Made by a program: the position numbers and the translations under genes
Shown: piece after piece, positions 24,468 through 36,200 of the stretch
Numbering within the stretch: position 1 is the first letter of the stretch
Layout of the letters: the number at the start of each line of letters is the position of its first letter
The notes under the pieces: model-generated
The model's input: only the letters and a program-made list of their open reading frames with translations
Told to the model about the DNA's origin: nothing
Database searches by the model: none
DNA from: Sphaerolaimus hirsutus
Lineage: Eukaryota; Nematoda; Chromadorea; Monhysterida; Sphaerolaimidae
NCBI GenBank assembly: GCA_964036195.1
Contig: OZ038451.1
Span: 13,768,529-13,832,528 of the forward strand
DNA length: 64,000 bases
Reading direction: 5' to 3'

Positions 24468-24719
24468 AGCGTGCCTGCAAACCAGATTGTTAAAAGTAAT
24501 CAATGTTTTCAAAGTTAATGTAAAATATTCATTTTTGGTCACTCCAGAGTGCAGAAAACGTATAGTAGAATTTTTTACTTTTATTTCCATGGGAAAATGT
24601 AAAAGTAAGTATTTTTGAAAATGATGACCACAATTTTCACTAGAAGTCACCCTTAACCCCAATTTTCATCCTTTTTGCCACTGCACACATGGTTGTGCAT
24701 ACACTGTAGCGTCTGCCAA

Positions 24720-24990
24720 GCGGGGTTGGTTTTAGTAAAATTATTTTTACTGAAACTGTAGTAAAATTGTATAAAAATTCTATTTTATTTTTATTTTTTC
24801 TTCAATTTTCCATTTTATTTTTATTTTTTTCTTCAATTTTCCATTTTATTATTATTTTATTATTATTTTTTATTCTTTGTGACCAGGATTAGTTTTTGTG
24901 AAATTCTTTTTACTAAAATTGTAGTAAAATTGTATAAAAATTGTATTTTATTTTTATTTTTTTCTGAGATTTTGCCAACCCTGCTGCCAA
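24720..24990. repeat. TTTTATTTTTATTTTTTCTTC low-complexity array
   Basis: An AT-rich array with repeated ATTTTATTTTTATTTTT and TTTTACTGAAA/GTAGTAAAATTG units between GGGTTGGTTTTAG and GCCAACCCTGC. The GGGTTGG/CCAACCC bracket looks like degenerate hAT-like termini, but no 8-bp duplication is recognisable. Confidence 0.4.
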
Positions 24991-25047
24991 GTATAACCAA
25001 TAATTATCCAAAATTTAGTTGACACAATTTTTGATGTCAACTAGTGT

Positions 25048-25534
25048 CAGGGGTATTCTAGTTTTCGGCCCTCCAGGGGGTTGGATAGATAGCAAATCAC
25101 TCCTCCGGAGGGATAGATAGCTGAAAATTTTTCTGGGGGGTTCGCGGGGGCTCAATATATAGGCATAGAAGGGAGGAAAAGGAGAAAAATTGCTGAAAGT
25201 AGGTGAAAAATGGCTAAAAATAGGTATATAAGGACATATAGTACTAAAAATAGCTCAAAATAGGCAGTTAGATGCACAAACTAGTGATTTTGGAGGTGAA
25301 AATCTATATATAGGTATGAAAAATAGCAATTTTGAGCGAAAATTGGGGTATAGTTTCCCAAAAATTGCTCCAGATAGGTAGATAGCTGGCCGATTTGGGG
25401 GGGGGGGTTTAGGGGATAGTAGCCCAAAATTTTGCCTCCGGGATAGATAGATAGCTGAGCGGCCTCTGGAATAGATAGATAGCTGGGCGATTTGGGGGGA
25501 GGGAACCCCCCCCCCACCCCCTTTCCTACCCCTG
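25048..25534. mobile_element. CAGGGGT-family hAT-like element
   Basis: It begins CAGGGGTATTCTAG and ends CCTACCCCTG, flanked by the perfect 8-bp duplication ACTAGTGT (25040-25047, 25535-25542). It has the same GATAGATAGCTG words, G-tracts and TTTTGGAGGTGAAAATC interior as the copies at 22433, 35257 and 55054. Confidence 0.88.
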
Positions 25535-25675
25535 ACTAGTGTGTGTGACAAGATATAATTGATGACAATTTTTGATGTCAACTTTATGACAAGATATAAT
25601 TAGTTACATTCTCTGTACAGCATCAACTTCGGTCAATAGACAATAGTGATTATGTATATTGGATAGGGTTGGCAC

Positions 25676-26210
25676 TAGGGTCCAAACGGAATCCCGATCC
25701 CGAAACATTTCAGGATTTGGTGGTCCTGATCCCGATCCTGAAACCTCAATCCCGATCCCGAAACATTTCAGGATTTGGTGGTCCTGATCCCGATCCTGAA
25801 ACCTCAATCCCGATCCCGAAATCTCAAAAGCCAATCCCGATCACGATCCAGAAACTTTCAAAATCACAATCCCGATCCCGAAAAAAATTAATACAATCCT
25901 GATCCCGATCCCAGAAAATTTGGTCAACCTCATTAAATGCCCTTTTTGCATTAATAAATGTTAACCAATGTCCACTTTATGCCGCTTTTCTGGCATCCAG
26001 ACGTGTTTTTGAGCCTGTTTTGTGAAAACATTGGCAAAAAAACGTGTATATTAGAATGTTTTCAAAAATGCCAATACCGATCCCGAAAAATGCCAATCCC
26101 AATCCCGAAAGGTCAATCCCGATCCCAAAATCACAAAAACCAATCCTGATCCCAATCCCAAAAGGTCAATCCCGATCCCGATCCTGAGATCTCAAAAACC
26201 AATCCTCGTT
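25676..26210. repeat. AATCCCGATCCCGAAA array
   Basis: It begins TAGGGTCCAAACGGAATCCC and consists of diverged CAATCCCGATCCCGAAA units, including two nearly identical 60-bp tandem copies at about 25690-25810. It is preceded at 25664 by another TAGGGTTGG, so a second terminus may lie outside. No clean right terminus is visible. Confidence 0.5.
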
Positions 26211-26436
26211 TATCTTTGCATTTCAGCATTTGAGATTTTATCCTATTGCTGAATGTTTCCGCATGAAAAAAATGTACGGATGTTTCCGCATGATGAATTG
26301 ACAAACTGCCTAATTTTCAAGCATCTGGACGATTTTTGGTTTGGTAACTTTTTTTCTATTCAGCATTGAGTTCTGCATTTGTCAAAAACGTGTGTATGCC
26401 GAAATATTCGGTTTCAGTGTGCGCGACCCCAATGCC

Positions 26437-26696
26437 GCACCGCACACTGAAATTTTGCGTTCAGCGTTCGAACGTTTTTGCACGCTGAACTACAAACGCT
26501 GAAATCAAAATCTAAAGAACGCAACGTTTTTGAAGCGTAAAAATTTTGGAATTTGCAATATTTCGCGCAATTTACATGCGAGTAGAATTTTTTACGCTTC
26601 AAAAATGTTGTGTTCTTTAGATATTGATTTCAGCGTTTGTAGTTCAGCATGCAAAAACGTTCAAACGCTGAACGCAAAATTCCAGTGTGCGGTGCG
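26437..26696. mobile_element. Perfect fold-back MITE (GCACCGCACACTG)
   Basis: The arms of about 115 bp are almost exact inverted copies: GCACCGCACACTGAAATTTT at the left and CAGTGTGCGGTGC at the right, with GTTCAAACGCTGAACGC and GAACGCAACGTTTTTGAAGC in the arms. The centre is about 30 bp. It abuts the right end of the 3-kb element at 23380-26424. Confidence 0.8.
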
Positions 26697-26874
26697 CCGA
26701 TTAAGCAAGATAAATGTATTAAAAAAACTTGAATGGCAAATTATAGAAGTAATATGTGACTTCTTCGTAAACAATTGTATTTGACATACTGAATTTCATT
26801 AAGCTGTATTTGTACCAGAATGCTAAACATTTACATGCTAATAAAACACGTGTTATGTCGTGTGTAGGGTTGGA

Positions 26875-27520
26875 AAAAAACGTTTTTTTATCTCGATGTT
26901 TTTTTAAAAAAACGTTAAAAAAGCTCCCAGATATGACCTAGTGTCAACATATATAGGTATATCAGACACTGGCAATACTCTGTGATGTTAAATATGACCA
27001 TATAATGCCTGTGGAGCCATGGGATAGCATTATAAGTGGTGATTTGTGTCAAAAATATCCATTTTTCGTCGACATATCGTTCGTATATCGCCTTATAGTC
27101 AAATGTTCGTGACTTCAGGTAAAGTTTGGCACAGAATAGTGATGGAACAAGGTTATAAAAGGAGGTTGTTACTTTGGGAGTGAAGTTACACACTGTGGAG
27201 GTACATGGAAGCACATTACCTCAATATTATATACTAGAACAACATATGATGGCTTATTCACCCATGATAGCACATAGAAATGGATACTTTGATACTAAAA
27301 ATGCCACAAAACTAATGAAAACAACCACCAATGTTAATTTGTGTGTGAAATTGCGCGCTTGCGTGCAAAATTTTTGCAAAATACCTAGTGCTTAGTACTA
27401 AAAATTTTGGCCGATGTTTTATAAAAAAAACATTTCGGACGTCATAAAACACATTTCAGACGTTTTAAAAAAAAACAACGTTTCAAAACAAAAGTTTAAA
27501 AAAAACATCGGCCAACCCTA
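26875..27520. mobile_element. hAT-like element, AAAACGTTTT subterminal motif, conserved core
   Basis: It begins TAGGGTTGGAAAAAAACG and ends GGCCAACCCTA. The flanks GTCGTGTG and GTCATGTG match at 7 of 8 positions. The subterminal sequence is built of AAAAAACGTTTTT-like words. The centre shares blocks with the elements at 33046, 41668 and 51289, for example AATGCCACAAAAC and AAAATACCTAGTGC, and ATATAGGTATATCAGACA with 51289. Confidence 0.82.
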
Positions 27521-27963
27521 GTCATGTGTATGATGACTATTCATCACCGCAGTAGTTGGCCCAAAAATTGCATTGTCCCAATAATTTTGGAGCTTACCAT
27601 GTCAATAAATTGCCGAATTGTGGATACTGGACAACCTCACTGTTTGTAAAGATTTTTTTTTAAAGGCAGCTGGGTTTGCCAGTAGTGTTGGAAATTTGAT
27701 TTGATTAATTGGGTAGTTTTTTACAGTTTAGAATTGAAAAATGTAAGGTGACATTTGATTTTTTCAACCAATTTTTTATTTTTAGAAATCTGATTTTTTT
27801 AAATCTGCATTTTGAGGTTTCAAACTGATCTTTCTAAAGAAAAAATCTAAAGCCAAATTTTTTAGTAGTTATCACCTAGGCAAATATTTCACAATTTTGC
27901 AGTTATGCAATTTCACATACCAAATGACAATGGTGGTTGTTTTTGTCGTTAACAGCTGATAAG

Positions 27964-28895
27964 TAGTGATGTTAAAGGCACCGGGAAAAATGGCACCGCA
28001 CCGCACCGGCACCTTTGCCAACGCATGAAAAGGGCACCTGGCACCCTGGGGCACCGGCCAGAAAATGGCACCGCACCGCACCGGCACCGGTGCCTTTTGG
28101 AAAAAATGGCACCGGCACCGAAGGGCACCGGCGGGTTGCCGGTGCTAGCACCGAAAGGCACCGCACCGGGCTGGAATTTCTGAAGTAAATATCGGGCAGT
28201 TTCTCAGTGGTCTCACCTTTGGAAGTGCATATTTCCATGAATTTTCAACCGATTTTGATGGTTGAGCACTTAAAATGATCAGAATGATGTGGCAATCACT
28301 TTTATGAAGCAATTACAATGATTACAAATGAAATATAAAATATTTTATTCATTACACTGCAATGTCCATAGCCACTATTGTCTACTGACAGCTGTACAGA
28401 GAATGGTAATATCTCTGTCATAAACTGACAACAAATTTTGAACAAACAAGTAAGATAAATATAAAATATAAAAATGATTTAAAATTCAACAAAATTTTAG
28501 ATTCGCTCATCATATCACGTATCGGGTATAATGGATTTCACAGTAGGTATATTTATTTGATGGGAGGTTTACAAAATAGGCAAAAATGGTTGGGTAAATA
28601 TATCGCTGTTTTTTGAAATATGATAAAGCACATACTATGGACAAAATTGCACAGCAGATGAAGCCTTGGCCGGTGCCTTTCCCGGTGCCTTTTACTTGGC
28701 CCTGGTGCTAGCACCTTTGGCACCGGCAAAAAAATGGCACCGCACCGCACCGGCACCGGTGCTATTCTGAAAAAAATGGCACCGGCACCGGCATGGCACC
28801 CCTGAAGATTGCAATGGCACCGCACCAGCACCGGTGCTGGTGCCCTTCGGTGCCCAGCACCGGGGCACCGGTGCCCCGGTGCCTTTACATCACTA
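27964..28895. mobile_element. hAT-like element with GGCACCGGTGCC arrays
   Basis: It begins TAGTGATGTTAAAGGCACC and ends GGTGCCTTTACATCACTA, with the perfect 8-bp duplication CTGATAAG (27956-27963, 28896-28903). About 200 bp at each end is a dense array of GGCACCGG/CCGGTGCC and ATGGCACCGCACC words; the centre is AT-rich. It is inserted within an older element that shows the AATGCCACAAAAC-type core in its flanks (27870-27955, 29000-29060). Confidence 0.85.
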
Positions 28896-29056
28896 CTGAT
28901 AAGCATTGATATATGCAACAAATTGACATAAAATGGTTTTAGATTAAATCACTGCATGTGGCAGCTGCTATCCCATGACTCTGAAGCCATTCAATGTCTG
29001 TTTGTCACTAAAAATGCATCAAAACCAATGAAAACCACCCCACCACCAATGGTAAT

Positions 29057-29298
29057 GTGCATGTAAGCTTGCATTTCAGCAAATTTTTTCAACTTCCAGT
29101 AAAATTTCAGCAAATCTTATCCATTTTCCAGCAAAATTTCAGCAAATTTTTCCGTTTCCGTGCAAATTTTATTTTTCCGTTTCCGGTTTTCCGACCGCTG
29201 AAAATTTTTTACCCGTTTCCGTTTTTCGCCAAGTGCAAATTTTTTCCGTTTTCCGGCTGCTGAAATTTCTTCCGTTTTCCATAAAAAATTTTTTTGAC
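29057..29298. repeat. CCGTTTTCC tract, one-ended
   Basis: It is composed of TTTCCGTTTTCCG and TTTCAGCAAA units and ends TTTTTTGACACCCTA like the element at 367-1285, but has no TAGGG left end. Probably a truncated copy. Confidence 0.5.
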
Positions 29299-30245
29299 AC
29301 CCTACCTATGCCACACGTAGTGATTTAAGCTAAAAAATCCATTTTATGTCAATTTGTTGCATATATCAATGTTAAGGGCACCGGAAAATATGTTACCTTA
29401 CCGCTCCTCCTTTACATAGGAACCGGACATAGGTTCGTCGTGGGATCTGTGGATAATTGTAACGTAATTTGGATGGGTTCTATGGTGTGGAAGTTGTAAT
29501 CACTACAGATAAAACTGCTAAGCAACGTTATAGTTTGACTCATGCCGATGGTATGTGTTTATCGTCTGACTAGCTGGCATTTACACTCGAGCAGCGTTTT
29601 CTTTTGGAATATTTGTAGTCTGAAACGTTTTGTTTGGCAGTGGGGCATTTGGAAAATTCTTATTTGAGTTTTTTTAAAGAATTTTAGTGCGGATTCCATT
29701 TCTCACTGCTGAATTATGGATATCTGTTGTTGTTGTTTTGATTTTTCATTCTTTTATTTTTTGTTTTTTCTCGATTTCTTATTGCAAACATGTCGTAGCG
29801 CACCACACCACACTGAAATTTTGAGTTATTTTTCGAACTTTTATCGTGGGGCTGTTTTTGCAACCAAAAATTAGAATTTTTTAAAGATACGATTAAGCGT
29901 CCAAAAACGTTCAAACGCGTCATTCGAAATTACTGTGTGGTGCGCAAAAATGTACGTGTGTTTGTGTTAAATATGATTTTGTTCGATTTTAAATAACTGT
30001 ATAGTAAATTTCTAGTAGTCTGCTTTAGTAAATCCATCTGGTACAGTCGGCATATCAATGGTCGTTGTTGTCGATGCGTGGAAAATACTCAAGAGAATGC
30101 GTTTCAATGCTCCGTGCTTTTCAACTTGCCGCGTAGATGCTTCATGAAAAACCAATAAAATGTCTCTACTCGATTTTATCCTTTTCAGGTCAAATTTTAT
30201 TTTTCTAGCAGAAATTTTCAAAAATTTACAATTACGGCAAACGAA

Positions 30246-33200
30246 ATGCCTGCGCGCATTGCAACTAGTAGCGCGGATGGCTACGAGCCGCGTTCTTACA
30301 ACAAGGCGCCAATTAGGGGCCCTGGTGATAAATTGTGGTGCTATGTGGTGGGTATTCAGGATGATTGGCGCCAGGTCGGCCTGATGCCCGTCGCTGATAT
30401 GGATAATTGTTGGTTTCAAGGCGTATCCAGAGGGGGGCTGCAGCCACTGCTGCTTACCAGTACCAAGTACCACTGCTTTTGATGTTAAATATAGCCATAG
30501 AATGGCAATGGCGCCATGGGATAGCATTATAAGTGTTTATTTCTGTCAAAAATATCTATCTTTATGTTGACTCGTTACGCATATCGCCTTTTGTGAAACG
30601 TTGATGACTTCAAGTTAAGTTCGGCATGGAATAGTGCTTACATAAGCCTAAGAGAAGGCTAATAAATAGTTCATGCACATGCATAAACAGAGGGAATTGC
30701 AACAGAGCGTGAACCATTGTGACCGTGTGCAAACTATTTGATTTGTGTGCACAATTGAAAAATTGTAAAATCGCGGTCAGTTCGAACGATTTTGGATAAG
30801 ACCGCTTTTTTAGTTACAACTTTGAATTATGACAAAAAAAACGTTCGAATTCATATTACCAATTTTGAGTGTCGGTATGCCTCTGGCACCGTGCCAACAA
30901 ACTGCCCCATTTCCAGTCAGACGCGTGGGCGATCTGCTAGACGCGCACACGAAAGAAAAAATGGCCATTGGTTCGATGCTGAAGGGCGCCGCCTGCGCGT
31001 TACTGTGCGAAGATGAAGAGACGTACGAAACTTTCGACAGGACGGTAGTCAGTTTTATTAAAACATCTGGGAATTTTTAAAAAACGGTTTTGTTAAAAAA
31101 TCGTTTTTTTTCATCCCTATTTTGATAGATAGATTGCTGGCCGATTGGGGGTGCCCCCAGCCCCTGATTGGTGACCTCTGTTTATCGGATAATCTTAAGT
31201 CTTGATTTTTATGTACCCTTTTCAACGGATTTGTGAAGCAATTTCCAAAAAAAAATTTTCGAAAAATTATGGTGCCAACGTGCATGCGCTAAACCGTACT
31301 CAGATCATCTCCACACCCAGCCGCACTGGAGAAGGTTTCTCTGTGTGGTTTGTGGACCAAGGCATTGGCGAGACCAACGTGCCCGCCGCCAGGCTGTACG
31401 AACTTGGCTGCGACGGCCTGTACACGCTGCCGCCACTCGCCTTCTTTGGCTGTTTGCTTGGTCCGTTACTTGGCGCTTGTGTCTTGCCTTTTGTAATTAG
31501 CCTTTTTTGATTTAGATGGATAGATTTTAGGGCTCGTTCCTTCATTTGTGCACTGGACGTTCCAGTTTGCCTTTAAGCTTCGGCACATCATTATTTATTA
31601 TTTAAGGCAATATTTATACTTACCCTCTTGCAGATGGGCCGGTGTCGCCGCCGAGCGCGGCTGACGCGCAGGCGAATATGCAAGGGATCACTTATCACGT
31701 GCAGATCGTGTCAGTGGACACCAGCGCCGAACCGCACGAACATCAATTCCGGTTGCTCGAGGTTCAGTCTGCAGCAGATGTCCAGCGATGCTCCAGCTCT
31801 CCGTTGATGGTTAGCTGAGCCGAGCTCCGACATTAGATGTCCAAGTGGTGAAAATAGAGAAAAAAGTTGTAGTGGAAAAATACAAATGCAAAACAAGTGA
31901 ATAATGCATTCTGACTTTTTGTGAACATGTTCAATTTTCCGCTTTTTTTCTTATCCACTTAGGATGTTTAGATTTTCTGGAAAAATGCTTTTTTTAACAA
32001 AACGGGTTGTTGAAAAACGTTTCTTTATTTCTTGTCTACCATAATTCTTCTAGAGTCGATCACACCGGGAAATACGTCTCAAACAAACCATTTCACCCTA
32101 AAAGCTCTCTGACGCCTAATTTCATCCAGAATTTCGCAGCCGTTGGATAGACCGGTGGCGGGGGACCATCGCCCGCAGTCGGCCTGCAGCAACGTGTCCA
32201 CGGTGACGGCGCAGAGCAGCCCCAGGGACAACGTGTTGGACACGCACACGGCGCACGGCTGGCAAGACCTCGGTTAGACGCTGGGATAATTTGGATGCGA
32301 TGCTTATTGGATCAATTGAAATCGTGTGCCCTGTCATGGTCTATTATTTCGAATCATAAAGTGACATTTTCTCTCTGTTTACATTTGACCATTTTAAAAT
32401 GCACTTCAAATAGTGTCGTGAAACATTTGATATTTAAATTAGGGATGGCCGGCGTTTTTTTCGAGAAAAAAAGAACGGTTTTAAAAATGGGTGATAATTG
32501 ATTGAGGTGGCATAATTGAAAAACATCATCGATTTGAAAAAATGCAGCAAACGAGGAGATGCGAGTGCACAGCATTCATCCCGAAACGGGCATCGTGGTG
32601 CTTCAACCAACCAGAGCGGACCACAGCCACATTCAGGTAATCGTACACAGTCGCTTGGCGTCAAATTCATTGTTCAGTGAAGTGTTTTTTATGCGAATGT
32701 TTCCAAGCGCTCTAAGCGCCTTTCCAACCGCGAATTGGCCCTAATCTTCCACAAATTTACCATCGATGGCGCCGCAATTTTCTGGCGCTTTTTTCATCCC
32801 CAAAACAACCAAAATTAAAACAGGTGAATTTGTGCTGGCGCGATCGCACCTGGCTAAACGGCGGTCCAATGTGCGCTTCCATAGAAAAGGGCGACATTGG
32901 GAGATTTTTCTCAGTTGGAGATGTGTACACGGTCAGTTTTCATGTTTTCTTTCTGTCATGAAATCATTGATACGGTTCCAAACTAAATCTTCAAGGTTTT
33001 TTGACACTTCCGATATTCTACAGAAAAGAAGTGTGTGGCCGTATCTAGGGATGGCCAGCGCTTTTTTTCAAGCGCTTTTTTTTAAAAAAAAGTGCAAGGG
33101 TCCCAGCGCTTTTAAAAAAAAAAAGCGCTGGCAAAAATTGTTGTACTTGTGCACTAGGTATTTTGTAATTTTTTCGCGCGCGAGCGCGCAATTTCACATG

Positions 33201-36200
33201 CAAATTGCCATTGGTGGTTGTTTTCATTGGTTTTGTGGCATTTTTAGTGCCATTGCTTATATTCCTCCATGGTATCATGTAATAATAAGTTGTGATATGT
33301 CAGTCTAGTATAAAATATCCAGCCAATGTGCTCCCACATACTTCTACAGAGTGTAACATCACTGTCATGCATTAGTCTTCTCTTACAACGTTATTTAAGC
33401 ACTACTCCATGCCTATCTTCACTAGAAGTCATGAAACATACACAAACAGTGATATACATAACGAGTCAACATAAAATTGGATTTTTGTGGCAGAAATTAG
33501 GACTTATAATGCTATCTCATGATTACACAGCCATTCTATGGCTATATATCATCACAAGTACTACCACTTGTCTGATATACCTGTATATATTGACTCAAAA
33601 CCCTATTTGGGAACTTTTTAGGTACCGTCTTGACATTTTTTGAAAAAAAGCGAAAAAAGCGCGTTTTTAAAAAAAAGCGCTTTTTTTAAAAAAAGCGGGG
33701 TTGTTAAAAAAAAGCGCTTTTTTCCATCCCTAGCCGTATCCCCACTTAGTGCTTTTCATCCCCAAATTACAATTTCTCATGTTTGAACCGAAGTTGATTT
33801 CATTGTCGTATTTACCATTACCTAACCAACTTCGGTTCGTTACAATTCCCCTTGAAATTCAGGGTTCGGCTTGCGTCATCCCATTAGAACTCGGCGAGGA
33901 CAATTACACAGCTTTACACATCGCGTCCAAACCAATTGGGAAAGAGGCTACAGGTTCAAGTTTGGTCCACGCAAAAGTTACGAAAGTTACGTCGAGGTCG
34001 GTGACTTTGAAATCAGATTTTGGCAATGCGAGCACACGATCCTTTGAGGAGATTGAGGCTGGGATTCAGGCTTTTCCCTCTGCTGAACTGCGGGAACTTG
34101 GTCCGTTTTTCGCTTTTTTATTTTTTTCTCGTGTTTCGTTTTCCCCCGAGATAAGGATCGTTCGCTCTCAGGTGGCGACCTGACGAAACTGGTTCGAACA
34201 AATCAGACTGTGCTGTGCCGTATCGAATCTTCCCGCTGCGATTTTGTGGCCACTGTGGTTGCGCCGTTTGCCGCGAAAACGACTGAAGGTACTTGATATA
34301 TGTTTTATAAATACTTGATTCTTAAAGTTTTATCCGAGTTAATGTCTAATACGAAATGTATTATATCATTGCCAAAATTAAACTGAAGGGAATAATTGGA
34401 TAACCCTGTCAACATTTCCCTACAAAAATAATTATGTATAAAATAACATTAAAATAAAATAAGTAACAAAAGTAAAAAAGCACGCTATACTGATTTCCAG
34501 GGCTCATCACTCGCACCACGGTGGATGGTAATTTTCACATCGATTTGCGCTACGAATACGACACGGACATAAATTGCTGGCAGGCTGCCAAGACGTCCGA
34601 ACTGCGTGGCAACGCCATGCCCCGGGCTATCCTGTGCCCTCTGCGCGACGTAGATTGCGGGCATCTAAAGCCTAATGATTGGTGGGTTTGGTGGCTAAAC
34701 GGTTCACAGTTGCTTGGCTTTTTGTACACACAAAATATTTTTGTCTATAAATTTGCATGTCAAGTTGGAGTGAAGTTTCTTACAGTGTGTATTTCGGCAT
34801 CTGAAAAATACTAGATAACCCGGTTCGGCACCGCCATTCCATTTCAAACAAACACCAAATTCGTTCGTTTCTACACCATTAAATTCAAAACTGACTCGCA
34901 GCGTCGGTTGTTTCGTCTCGGTGACATTCTGCATGGCGCCGCCGTCGGAGCACATGGCGACGGACAACAGTAGCGGCAGCCAACAACCACTGCTGTGCGT
35001 AAAGTGGAAGGTTATACATGCAAAAGTGGATCCTATGAAGGCGCCTGTTAAAACGCACCCTTTCACTGGGTTAGTTTTCACCCTTTCACTGGGATGCTTT
35101 TGATAAATTTTTTTAATTTTGTTTGGTAAGCCTCGCAGTATCTATGCTGAGGACTTCCAGTGGGGTTTGGGGGGTAACCCCCGAATCCCCAGCTATCTAT
35201 TTATCCCGGATGCAAATTCTTTGGCTACTGTCCCCTGAACTCCTTTCCCCCCAAATCAGGGGTATCTTGACTTTCGACCCTCTGAGTGGTTGGATAGATA
35301 GCAAATCGCTCCTCCGGAGGGATAGATAGCTGAAAATTTTTCTGGGGGGGTTGTCGTGGTTCGATATATAGGCCTTTCGGGGCATAGAAGGGAGAAAAAT
35401 CGCTAAAAGTTCAAAATGGCTCAAAAATGGTATACCAGAGCATTTAGTACTAAAAATAGCTGAAAAGAGGCAAATAGGAACCAGAACTTTGATTTTGGAT
35501 GGAAGTGGAAATCTATAAAAAGGTATGAAAAATAGCGATTTTGAACGAAAATTGTGGTATAGTTTCTCAAAAATCGCTCCAGATAGGTAGATAGCTGGGC
35601 GATTTGGGGGGGGGGGGTTAAGGGGCTAGTAGCCCAAAATTTTGCCTCCGGGATAGATAGATATCTGAGCGGCCTCCGGGATAGATAGATAGCTGGGCGG
35701 TTTGGGGGGGGGGTAACCCCCCCCCCAACCCCCCCCCCCCCAACCCCCCCCCCCAACCTCCCCCCCCCCCATTCGAGACCCCTGCCCCAAATCTCGGATC
35801 AAAATCTAGGATACCTCTGTATCTACGAACCCCCGTCAATTTTGCAGGGTAAATCTGCGCCACGAAACTAGTTATGCTGGGCGGCACGCACATCCCGGGC
35901 CAAACGATACGATTGAATCGTCGATCGGCGCGGCCAAATGCAAACGTGTCGATACAGAGACCAGCGATGCGGCTGATAGTCAGTGTTTTTTATAATTAAT
36001 GTGTAGGATTCAAACAGGGCTGTTTTTTCGAGCTTGCAATTTCGACGCACTGGTTTTCAATTGCGAAAATTGTGAAGGGTTATCAAAAATTTACACCAAA
36101 AATCAAAATATGGATATGTGGTATGGAGAATTTGATCGAGTCTTCTTTCGACATTAATGGTGAATACGGTTTTTGTTGTTGGGATCGGGACGGAAAATCC

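Larger units (their letters stand above)
23380..26424. mobile_element. 3-kb element with GCACACTGAAACCGAATATT termini, host of nested insertions
   Basis: Left GCACACTGAAACCGAATATT and right AATATTCGGTTTCAGTGTGC are perfect inverted copies, continuing inward as TCGGCATACACACG and CGTGTGTATGCCGA. The original body (TTCAGCATTTG-like words at 23600 and 26220-26390) is interrupted by the elements at 23901-24467, 25048-25534 and 25676-26210. No clear target duplication is seen. Confidence 0.65.
21889..30245. other. Gene-free transposon nest
   Basis: No exon with credible coding bias or splice context was found between the STT3B start codon and the Tudor/UIM gene start. The region holds at least eight elements, listed separately, several nested inside one another. 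STT3B (minus) and the Tudor/UIM gene (plus) diverge from it, so both promoters must lie here, but none can be pointed to. Confidence 0.55.

Noticed and set aside
30012..30527. 171-codon minus-strand ORF
   Set aside because: It overlaps transposon core sequence at 30480 onward and the first plus-strand exon; no recognisable domain and no splice context.
32766..33308. 180-codon plus-strand ORF
   Set aside because: It reads the exon 32824-32931 in a wrong frame and continues into the hAT-like element at 33046.
34898..35103. Alternative last exon for the Tudor gene (contains FCMAPPSEHMATDNSS)
   Set aside because: Its phase fits the donor at 34681, but the link to 35848-35978 gives better coding bias and a continuous frame through seven more exons. 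It could be an alternative 3' end.
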